NCBI RefSeq assembly: GCF_030384665.1
Contig: NC_083673.1
Location: 3,047,501 to 3,111,500 of the forward strand
Direction of reading: 5' to 3'
Source: Lodderomyces elongisporus
Lineage: Eukaryota; Ascomycota; Pichiomycetes; Serinales; Debaryomycetaceae
DNA: 64,000 nt
Positions 29,517 to 37,445 of this stretch are shown here, one piece after another (position 1 is the stretch's first letter; every line of letters begins with the position of its first letter). A program made the position numbers and the translations under genes. The notes beneath the pieces are model-generated. The model ran no database searches. It was not told where the DNA came from and worked only from the letters and a program-made list of their open reading frames with translations.

Positions 29517-31793
29517 TACAGCAACAACAATAATAACACTGACCTGCTGGATTTGAGAAATGCAAAGGTTAGATGTGAAGAGTTGGATCTCATGCTTGAT
29601 GATTCGCTACCTCAAATTGATGATGCCACAGTGACTAACTTGCCCATTGACTATTTTCAGAACAAAAGAATATACGTAAGCTCAGATTTCAATTTGTCAC
29701 AGCGGTTGTCTAATTCAGTAAGGGCTTTGATTGAAAAATATGGTGGAATTGTGGCAAACACTTTTGACGAAGCAGACAGTATTGATGTATACTTGGGTCG
29801 ATATCGACAAAGCGATGCCTATTACAAAGCATGTCAAAGCAATAGAATCATTGTTGGTAATTTGCAATGGTTTTACTCGATTATACTCAAGAAGAAATGG
29901 ATACTCCCCTTGAATTCAAACATTCTATACTATCCTGTACCAGCAAAACCACTCAAGGCATTTAAAGATCTTAGTATATCTATTACAAACTATTGTGGTG
30001 ATTCAAGGAATTATTTAATTAAATTGATCGAGTATTTGGGTGCAACATTCACTAAAACATTGACAAAAGATAACGATTTTTTGATATGTGCCAAGGCCAC
30101 GGGTAGGAAATATGAAGGGTGTTCTAATTGGCTCAATTCATGGGGAGAACCTGAAGTGAATATCGTCAACCATTTGTGGTTAGAGGACTGTTTTATCCAA
30201 TGGCAGAAATTGGATTATAAGGATCTAAAATATACGAATTTTGGAGGTGAAGTGGGTATGGAACCTTTAATTGGAAGAGTTTGTCTCGACAAAAAGCTAA
30301 TTGACAAGCAAAATAGTATTTTTGTAAAGTTCACTGGCAATAGTCATGAACTTGATAAAGAGGAGAATGAAGCCGGCGATATTGCTGATAGTATGAGTGA
30401 AGATGAAAGCACACAAGTGAAAAGTCCGGTGAAGCGAAGTTTACCCAATGCTCCTTTTGTTCCATCTGCTCCTTTGGTTATGTCAAGCGTAAACACATTG
30501 AACAAGAACGAAACTTCACTCGTTGTAAAAGAAAAGCAAGCGCTGGAAAATCAAAATCAAAATCAAAATCAAAATCAAAATCAAAATCAAAAGGGAAACG
30601 TAATTACTATTGTCTCTCCGGTAGTGAGTAATAAAGCCGATCCAAATGAAATCAAAACTGCCATTGATCTGGTTTCACCGACGACGCCAAAAAATAATGA
30701 AAACAGTCTGGGCGGAATTAAAGTCGACGACCGAAATGCAGAAGCAATGGGACATCATAGGTACGGAGGGCGCTCGGCTGCCAAAAAAGCTGCTGCTAAA
30801 TTACATGATAATATGAGTGATCTTAACGCATATCAAGCAATGTCAAAGAGTAGTAGGAAGATGAAGCATTATATGGAAGAGTTGGAAAATGCCGCAACAA
30901 AGAGGAAAAAACCACTTGCCGAAGCTGGTAATGAAGAAGAAGAAGATGATGATGATGATGATAATGATAATGATAATGAAAAGGATAAGGATAAGGATAA
31001 AAAAGAGGATAAGGATAAAGATGCTAACAGAAGTAGAAAGAAAAAGAAACAAGAAGAAGATATATTGGAAATGAAAGAGCACAAGAGACAAAGAACCAAC
31101 GAGTGTGACATAGTAGCTATCTTGACTGGTTGTGAACTGCAAATCAATTTGACAAAAAATGATTGCGCAAAACTTCAGACTGTGGGAATCAAGATTGTTT
31201 CTGACTTGACACGCACCAAACCAAATACGTTAATTGCTCCAAAAATCTTGAGAACCGAAAAGTTTTTGCGAAGTTTGAGTACAGTGGACAAAATCATACA
31301 TCCTTCATTCATTGTTGATGTTTTGGCAAATATTGAAAACACTGATAATGTGCGATTGCGATACAATGTTGATGACTATCCCTTGGATCGAATCAATAAG
31401 GAAACTAGAGCCGAATTGGGTGTAAAAAGTTTGAAATCTTTGCTTAGCAAAACAAACATTCGGGGCCATTTGTTCTCCAACATGACTTTAAACTTGAGTA
31501 GTGAACTTAATGGTGGTATCAATGTGATTTCGGGAATTCTAAAAGATCACGGCTTAAAAGAATTCAAAGAGATTAAACCTGCCACTCAGTTTAGCAAGAA
31601 AAAGAATACTGTTTTATCATGCGAATTCAATGGTAGTACTACTTCAATTTTGATTGCAAATAAAAACAAGGATTCAAAACTCATTACAAATTTCAAAAAA
31701 TCAGTTAGTAATGGTATGGTGGTAAGTTGGGATTGGTGCGTTAGATCGATTTTCACAATGGAGCTTCAAGATATAAAAGAATTTGAATTATGA
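28863..31793 (+). CDS. RTT107: BRCT-repeat DNA-damage scaffold Rtt107
   Basis: Rtt107 (Esc4) is a multi-BRCT scaffold that binds phosphorylated H2A and Slx4 and supports restart of stalled replication forks. The ATG at 28863 gives 976 residues; the upstream TTG in the same frame is ignored. The N-terminal half looks like four BRCT-type repeats (about 1-100, 105-205, 260-340 and 355-455), with the Trp landmarks NPDWVYDSLADC, YPHWLDHCI, NLQWFYSIIL and VNHLWLEDCFIQW. A C-terminal pair lies at about 745-976 and ends VVSWDWCVRSIF. The linker holds NQ repeats, poly-D and Lys/Glu/Asp tracts. A poly-Asn run (29468-29514) separates BRCT 2 and 3. S. cerevisiae Rtt107 is 1070 residues. Confidence 0.88.
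29468..29514 (+). repeat. (AAT)n poly-Asn microsatellite in RTT107
   Basis: About 16 near-pure AAT codons give a run of Asn between the second and third BRCT repeats. The purity suggests recent slippage, so length polymorphism is likely. Confidence 0.85.
30548..30590 (+). repeat. (AATCAA)n Asn-Gln repeat in RTT107
   Basis: About seven copies of the hexamer AATCAA code for alternating Asn-Gln in the disordered linker of Rtt107. Confidence 0.85.
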
Positions 31794-31912
31794 AGAAGAA
31801 AAAGAAGAAAAAGAAGAAAAAGAAGAAGAAAAAGAAGAAGAAAAAGAAGAAGAAAAAGAAGAAGAAAAAGAAGAAGAAAAAGAAGAAGAAGAAGAAGAAG
31901 AAGAAGAAAAGG
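31794..31912 (+). repeat. 119-nt pure purine (GAA/AAG) tract directly after the RTT107 stop
   Basis: From the base after the TGA stop to 31912 the plus strand contains only A and G, mostly GAAGAAAAAG units. A read-through would add a long Lys/Glu tail in frame. Such homopurine tracts can form triplex DNA. It lies in the 3' flank of RTT107 and downstream of the convergent epsin gene. Confidence 0.9.
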
Positions 31913-32186
31913 TAAAATAATCTCTTCTACTCGAAATATTTATTACTTTCAATCTGTTACATGTAAAGTGTATATTTTTTTGCTAGAAACTCAATGTATC
32001 TTTCTCTCTTTTATCTCTTCTTATTCTCTCTTTTAATATACAACATTTCTATACGTCTACAAACAGGGTAAAATAAAAAACAGAATTAAAAAAAGAAAAA
32101 AAAAATTTTTGAACATAAGTTTTCAAAAATTGTGCAATTCTTAAGGAATAAATATTTTAGTCAATTCTGGTTATTTATATTTATCC
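31913..32186. other. Convergent 3' spacer RTT107/epsin
   Basis: AT-rich spacer with T-rich blocks at about 31970-32030. No gene is seen. Confidence 0.4.
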
Positions 32187-33788
32187 CTAGATGTCTATCA
32201 AACTTGGACCGTCATTGCCTCTGTGTTGTTGTTGTTGTTGTTGAGGCTGTTGTTGAGGCTGTGCATTACCAAACCCGTAACCAGTGTAAGCTACATTGAT
32301 GGGTTGTTGTCTTTGTGGCGACACCTGCTGTTGCGTCTGTTGTTGATAACCAATACCGGTGTTCAAGAATGGATTGCCCGTAGCATTTGAACTGACTCTA
32401 TGTTGATCATTGTTGGTTTGTCTATAACCAGTACCACTGGAGTTGATGAAATTTTGGGTCTTGGTGTGCTGGTGTGGTATACGGGTGGCACCGGTATTTC
32501 CAAATGTATCCAAGCCTGTACCTTGTGATAAAAGATCATTTAACTCATGAGTCTCATTGAATCTGGAAGACGATGTATTTTGCTGCTTGAGTGGTGCAGT
32601 AGGTTGGGTGTAAAATTGAGGTTGAGCAGCTTGTTGTTGGAACTGCTGATATTGTTGTTGGTTTTGCTGCTCTTCGGCCAAGTCGTTCAAAGTTTGCGTA
32701 TGCCCCTTTGTATTATTCGAACCTGCGTTTAATGCAAATGGGTTATTGGAACCAGTCTTCAAAGGCTGTAAGGGTTGTTGTTGCTGCTGCGGTTGCTGAG
32801 GTTGGCCATAGTTGAACCCAGTAAATTGGTTTTGCTGTTGTTGTTGTTGTTGTTGTTGGTATGCTTGTTGATCATAGAATCCTGTCTCCATGGGATTCTG
32901 GATTGGGTTTCCAAACATGTCGTATTGGCCATATTGCTGTGTTTGTTGATCAAATAATGGTTGCTGCTGTTGTGGTTGTTGATAATAACCAGTTGTCATA
33001 AAGAATTGTGGCTGTTGTTGTTGTTGCTGTTGATACTGTGGCTCATTTAAATCTAACAAGTTAGAGTTGTGTTGTTGTTTTCTCATTTCTTCTTCTTCCA
33101 ACGACAACTTGATAGCTGCATCCAAATCCGGGTCGTTTTCTGCTTCTCTTGCACGATTTGCCTCTTCTTCGGCAGTCATTCTCGATAATTCCAAAGCTCT
33201 TTGCAAGTCCTCATCATATGGTTCATCTCTGCCTCTATCTCTGTCTCTATCTCTATCTCTTCTCCGGTTTCTTCTTCTATCAGAGTCATAATCACCGTCG
33301 TCGCCGTCATCATCATCATAATCGTTAAATCTTCCCCTCTTGCTACGCTTGGCCATTTGACGTTCTTGTTTTAATCTTTCATCATCACGCAATAAAGAGA
33401 CTAATTCCTTGGCCTTGACTCTGATAATTGCGCCTTGGTCCTTATCGGCTTCATCAAAATGGATAAATTCTCTTAAAGTCTTGACAATGTAGATATTGTC
33501 TTTGGCCCAAAGAACACATTTCTCAGATCCGAACCTGACCAAATAGTCCAAAACAGTAAGGGATTTAGCTATATGTCTCCAATTCTTACCCTTATCGTTA
33601 AGACGGCGGTCAAGCATATCCATGATTTCCATAAACTCAGTTTGTGACTGGTACGAGTATGAAGCAATTTCTTCCATATCATATTTTGTGGGCCCCGTGG
33701 GGTCATTAGATGTAGCGTTCCTCACAAGCACTTGCGCTGAAGAGTAACCCCCTGCAACGTTCTTTAATGAACGAACTAACTTCGACAT
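32187..33788 (-). CDS. ENT2: Epsin-like endocytic adaptor (Ent1/Ent2 type)
   Basis: Epsins bind PtdIns(4,5)P2 and clathrin and drive endocytosis at the plasma membrane. The 533-residue protein begins with an ENTH domain at about 1-140 (SKLVRSLKNVAGGYSSAQVLVRNATSNDPTGP-type start, later WRHIAKSLTVLDYLVRFGSE). Two ubiquitin-interacting motifs follow (EDLQRALELSRMTAEEE near 195 and DLDAAIKLSLEEEE near 223). The C-terminal half is Gln-rich and disordered with EH-binding NPF motifs (NNPFAL, GNPFLN) and ends in a clathrin-box-like PSLIDI. UIMs, NPF motifs and the C-terminal clathrin box together fit Ent1/Ent2 rather than Ent3-5. Poly-Q runs are coded by mixed CAA/CAG. Confidence 0.93.
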   Translation of the reverse strand: MSKLVRSLKNVAGGYSSAQVLVRNATSNDPTGPTKYDMEEIASYSYQSQTEFMEIMDMLDRRLNDKGKNWRHIAKSLTVLDYLVRFGSEKCVLWAKDNIYIVKTLREFIHFDEADKDQGAIIRVKAKELVSLLRDDERLKQERQMAKRSKRGRFNDYDDDDGDDGDYDSDRRRNRRRDRDRDRDRGRDEPYDEDLQRALELSRMTAEEEANRAREAENDPDLDAAIKLSLEEEEMRKQQHNSNLLDLNEPQYQQQQQQQPQFFMTTGYYQQPQQQQPLFDQQTQQYGQYDMFGNPIQNPMETGFYDQQAYQQQQQQQQQNQFTGFNYGQPQQPQQQQQPLQPLKTGSNNPFALNAGSNNTKGHTQTLNDLAEEQQNQQQYQQFQQQAAQPQFYTQPTAPLKQQNTSSSRFNETHELNDLLSQGTGLDTFGNTGATRIPHQHTKTQNFINSSGTGYRQTNNDQHRVSSNATGNPFLNTGIGYQQQTQQQVSPQRQQPINVAYTGYGFGNAQPQQQPQQQQQQHRGNDGPSLIDI

Positions 33789-34196
33789 TCTCTATGTAGT
33801 TTTTTTTTGTTGTTGTTGTTGTTATTGTTGTTATTGTTGTTGAATTGTGACGATGTTGGAAATGACTATCTTAAGTATCAACGAATAACAAATTAAAGTA
33901 AAACTATTCTTTTCTTTCCTTCAGAATTTTTTATTTTGATTTTGGTTTTCTTGCCTTGTTTTTGTTGTTGGAAGTCGGTGCTAAAAATTGTTGTTGTTGT
34001 TGTGATGATGATGAAGATGATGATGAAGATGATGATGCTCGTGGAATCTGCGGAGTTTCAAACACTTTGTTTTTTATAGGCGGCCTCGTGGGAAGAAACA
34101 AGTACGCACTTTAATATAGTTTAACTGGGATTAAATGACAAGACGAGACTGGCTATAAATCCAAGTTTCAATTGCAATTGGTAATTGGTATGTTTC

Positions 34197-34244
34197 TTTG
34201 TTTGTTTGTTTGTTTGTTTGTTTGTTTGTTTGTTTGTTTGTTTT
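34197..34244 (+). repeat. (TTTG)n tetranucleotide array
   Basis: Twelve uninterrupted copies of TTTG. Confidence 0.9.
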
Positions 34245-34286
34245 TGTCGATACAATTTTTAGAATGAGTTATTCTTGGTTGAAAAG

Positions 34287-34333
34287 TTTGAGGTAATTTT
34301 TGAGGTAATTTTTGAGGTAATTTTTGAGGTAAA
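34287..34333 (+). repeat. 12-mer tandem repeat GAGGTAATTTTT
   Basis: Four adjacent copies, the last slightly diverged. Function is not evident. Confidence 0.85.
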
Positions 34334-34957
34334 TTTGCTACCGTTAAGAAATTGGTCCTTTTGAATTTTGAGTAGTGGTAAATAGTAACAGTAGTAGTAG
34401 TAGTAAAAGTAAAAGTAAAAGTAACAGTAACAGTAGCTATGGCAGTGGGTCACACACACCGAGCATTGACAATTGTACCCGAGTGGACAATCAAATAAAT
34501 TGGAGGCGAGCGATAAGCAAGAGTGCGTTTCTCTTTGTACATGTGCACGACTTTAATAGGACATTTTGTGAATATATACGAAGAGATAATTGTAACTTAC
34601 TTTAATCAAAATATTTTTTTTTTCATTTTTCATTTTTCATTTTTCATATTATTGTTTAGTTTAGTTTTTTAATGAAATTTGCACCCAACCAGAGTAAGTT
34701 TAAAAACAAAAGTAGGGGGGTAATATCTTTAGAATCTATACTTTGTTGATATATGCTAGCTAGCTAAAGAAGAAGTGTGGAAAAGATACGGAGTACGATA
34801 TAAATGAGGTGGGTAATAAAGCAGAGAAATAACTACTAGTATTATTTATGGAAGTCGATACATGAATGCTGAACTTATGCTTGTGTACAATAGCAATTGT
34901 CTGTATGTCAAGATTACTACTTTCACCAGAAATCGAAACTTGCTATAGCAAGAAGCG

Positions 34958-34996
<39 letters not shown>

Positions 34997-35491
34997 TAAA
35001 GAATCATTAAGACAAATTTGGAATCAAGGCTTAAAGGGTATAATATGGATATGGCGAGTCCGTTACTCCAATGCAATAATCTCTGTTCGTAAATGTATTT
35101 CTTTCAAGATTTTTTTACGCCATTTCCCTCTACAATATAATACCCCATGATTCTTACACTATCTCAACTGATCTCTTTTGTGTAGTATCAGCCACAATCG
35201 TTGAACTAATTTTTTTTTTTTGTTTATTTTTTTGGAATGAAATAGAATCAAAATTTTTGTTGAGGTTCAACTTTGTATAAATTTATTTGTATTATCTTCC
35301 GTTCTTCATTCTTCCAATTATTTACAAAGAAAAAATAAATGTAACCCACGACAAAACTGCTTGGTCTTAAAATTGCAATGATACTATGAACTGTACTACT
35401 ACAGAAAGAGATTAACAGCTTTACAAATGATGTAGATATATTAAAATGAACAAGACGAAAAAGATAAATACCCAAGAATAAAACATCAAGG

Positions 35492-35502
35492 AAAAAAAAA
35501 AA
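35492..35502 (-). terminator. Pol III T-run terminator of tRNA-Leu copy 1
   Basis: An 11-nt A run on the plus strand (T run on the tRNA strand) follows the tRNA 3' end after a short CTATTTC spacer that is also found after copy 2. Confidence 0.85.
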
Positions 35503-35509
35503 GAAATAG

Positions 35510-35639
35510 TGAAGAGTACGAGATTCGAACTCGCGCGGTAGACATACCAACAGATAACTAAGTGATCTTTAAAAGTAGGACATTGAACCTACCTTATAAA
35601 ACTTAAGTCTGTCACCTTAACCAACTCGGTCAACTCTCC
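35510..35639 (-). tRNA. tRNA-Leu(UAA), copy 1, with 46-nt intron
   Basis: The minus strand reads as a class II leucine tRNA. The acceptor stem GGAGAGT (from 35639) pairs with ACTCTTC plus discriminator A (ends 35510). The anticodon stem ACAGA/TCTGT frames loop CTTAAGA, giving anticodon UAA; the T-arm reads GAGTTCGAATCTC. An intron of 46 nt (35556-35601) follows the base 3' to the anticodon, the canonical site. The spliced tRNA is 84 nt with a long variable arm. It decodes UUA. The intron holds a GTAGG/CCTAC hairpin and a CTTAG that can pair with the anticodon loop. A pol III T-run terminator reads at 35492-35502. The exons are identical to the copies at 36406 and 58503. Confidence 0.97.
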
Positions 35640-36405
35640 ATTTTTAAGACCAGTTTAAATCCCAGAATATATTTACGTAGTAAGAGATTATAGTCTTTGT
35701 GACACTATCAATCACTATATATATAGTTATAATCAAAGTATTTATCTCTTTTATTTTTTTGTAAGTATCACTAAGAATGACTATTTTGAACAACCATTAG
35801 TTAAAGACCCAATTAAATTTTTTTTTTGCCAATTCCATTAGTTTACCTAATTATCTCTTATTTCGACTTAATCAAAGATGGAGTTGCATTATAGGATTAG
35901 ATAACTAGAGCTGTAAAAATAAGGTTTTTTTTTTTAAAAAAAAGGAAAATGCATATACCAAGTGATTCAGCGTATGCAGATAATTTTCGTTTAAAATGGA
36001 GAATTTCCTTTCCATTTTGAATGTGCTCTGAATCTAATTCAAAGAGTCCACATTAGATTGCAAATAGGCAAAGTTTTAATAGTGAATGCGTTCAATACAT
36101 ATTGCTCAAGTTTTCCTTTTTCTTTTTTCTCTTTTTTCTTTAATTTTTTTTTCATTTGTGTATGTGAGTGTGTGATAGTGTGTTGAAATGGTTGGTTAAG
36201 GGGGAGAGAACGAGGAGGTAGAAGTAGGTTCATCTTTGAAGTTTTCATTCATAGTAAGATTGAGTAGAGACCAAATATCACTGGCCAAATAATTACTTTT
36301 ACCCACCCACCAAGATATTTTGTTCACAAGTCCTAAATTCACGTGTTTGGTATATGATAATCTACATCTTGAGTATTTTTCTGCTGGATTTTTATGAGTG
36401 AAATA
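35640..36405. other. Spacer between two inverted tRNA-Leu genes
   Basis: A 766-nt AT-rich spacer separates the 5' ends of two divergently oriented tRNA-Leu(UAA) genes. I looked for solo LTRs with TG..CA ends or coding remnants and saw none. CACGTG occurs once at 36340-36345. No gene is seen. Confidence 0.5.
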
Positions 36406-36534
36406 GGAGAGTTGACCGAGTTGGTTAAGGTGACAGACTTAAGTTTTGTATGGTAGGTTCAATGTCCTACTTCAAAGATCACTTAGTTATCTGTTGGTAT
36501 GTCTACCGCGCGAGTTCGAATCTCGTACTCTTCA
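36406..36534 (+). tRNA. tRNA-Leu(UAA), copy 2, with 45-nt intron
   Basis: The same 84-nt mature tRNA as copy 1 on the other strand. Acceptor GGAGAGT starts at 36406, the exon 1 boundary is at 36443 after CTTAAG, and the intron is 36444-36488. Exon 2 starts with the last loop A at 36489 and the discriminator A is at 36534. The intron is identical base for base to copy 3 and differs from copy 1 by two substitutions near its 5' end and a C-to-TT change near its middle. A T run at 36542-36551 should end transcription. Confidence 0.97.
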
Positions 36535-36541
36535 CTATTTC

Positions 36542-36551
36542 TTTTTTTTTT
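36542..36551 (+). terminator. Pol III T-run terminator of tRNA-Leu copy 2
   Basis: Ten T residues begin 8 nt after the tRNA 3' end, after the CTATTTC spacer shared with copy 1. Confidence 0.85.
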
Positions 36552-37043
36552 AATTTATTTTTTGCTTTGCTTTTTCAATGTTGGTAACAATTACTTTTCA
36601 TATACGGAAATCATTAGTGCTTGATTACGGAATGATACACTGTCTCTGATTTCCTTCACCGTCTCTAATCGATTTATAGGCTTTCAATTGTTATTTTTGT
36701 AAACTTCAGTACAGTATAATCAATACAAAGGAGACCCCTTTGGACCTATACAGACATTTCCAGCCTTTTAAGGGCACCATTAACGTTTCAATTCAAAACT
36801 CTGTGCAATCGAACACTCAATGGCGATATTAGGATTCCAGGACTTTGGAAGATCTTGAGATGCGACCAATTATTCTCTAAATTGTTTTTTATGCCACACC
36901 TCGTCCTTGAATTAATTTGAAAGATCTCAACCATAGTTCCTGTTGAGAAACTGCAGCATCTTTCTCTTTCTCTTTCAATACCAACACTAAATACTACCAT
37001 AACTTTGGAGATTCAAGCCTAGCAAAGATGACAGCGGGTATAA

Positions 37044-37334
37044 TTAACTTTTTTTTTTTTTCTTTTTCGGAAAAAGAAAAGGCAATTTAATGTACTTTTG
37101 AAAAATCTTAAACGTATACTGCTCAATATTCTCAAAGTTTCCATAGAGGTTCTCCAATTGACCAGTAATAAATAGTTTCATACGATTTTTGGTAATACAT
37201 TTTAATACACAACGTATGTCCGATGAGCAATAATTCCACAAGTGGCACTTGAGAGTAGCTAGTTTCATAGAGCTGACAGCTGATGTTGTTTCTAGGCAAA
37301 GCCAAGGACTAGATAATCCCGGCATAAATTTCAA
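37044..37334 (-). CDS. Doubtful small ORF, possible remnant
   Basis: The 96-codon frame starts with ATG at 37332-37334, and its codon choice looks fairly coding-like until a terminal Lys run coded by an A/T tract. It contains several cysteines and an aromatic C-terminal part (FENIEQYTFKIFQKYI). I recognise no family. It may be a real small protein, the end of a pseudogene, or chance. It sits just beyond the 3' end of the MNN2-like gene, on the same strand. Confidence 0.2.
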   Translation of the reverse strand: MKFMPGLSSPWLCLETTSAVSSMKLATLKCHLWNYCSSDIRCVLKCITKNRMKLFITGQLENLYGNFENIEQYTFKIFQKYIKLPFLFPKKKKKKS

Positions 37335-37445
37335 TTTATCTATAAATTTAAAAGGACAAAGAAAGAATAAATGAATAAATAAATTAATAAATAAATAAAA
37401 CTACCCATTCCTTTTAAACCAACAATATCAACGTCTATAGGCATC

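Larger units (their letters stand above)
33789..35509. promoter_or_regulatory. Epsin promoter and repeat-rich spacer
   Basis: About 1.7 kb with no supported gene. It holds TTG/TTA trinucleotides beside the epsin start (33805-33842), a TTTG tetranucleotide array (34197-34244, about 12 copies), four copies of the 12-mer GAGGTAATTTTT (34287-34333), an AGT/AAGT array (34385-34435) and a GA array (34961-34993). The repeats create open frames on both strands without domain content. A T/A-rich stretch borders the tRNA gene at 35510. Confidence 0.5.
36535..37445. other. tRNA to mannosyltransferase spacer, with a possible gene remnant
   Basis: A 911-nt region with no confident gene. A minus-strand frame of 96 codons lies at 37044-37334 and a second of about 70 codons at 36788-37000. 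Their composition is less biased than the repeats elsewhere, so a decayed gene is possible. A TAAA-rich tract (37365-37400) lies next to the mannosyltransferase stop. Confidence 0.4.

Noticed and set aside
35248..35550. Peptide-like ORF ending in the tRNA region
   Set aside because: It reads through the tRNA-Leu gene; the same VCLPREFESRTLHY peptide appears from the third tRNA copy (58382-58591), which shows it is a tRNA shadow.
35640..36405. Possible LTR or retrotransposon remnant between the tRNA genes
   Set aside because: No TG..CA-bounded repeat, primer-binding site, target duplication or coding remnant could be seen.
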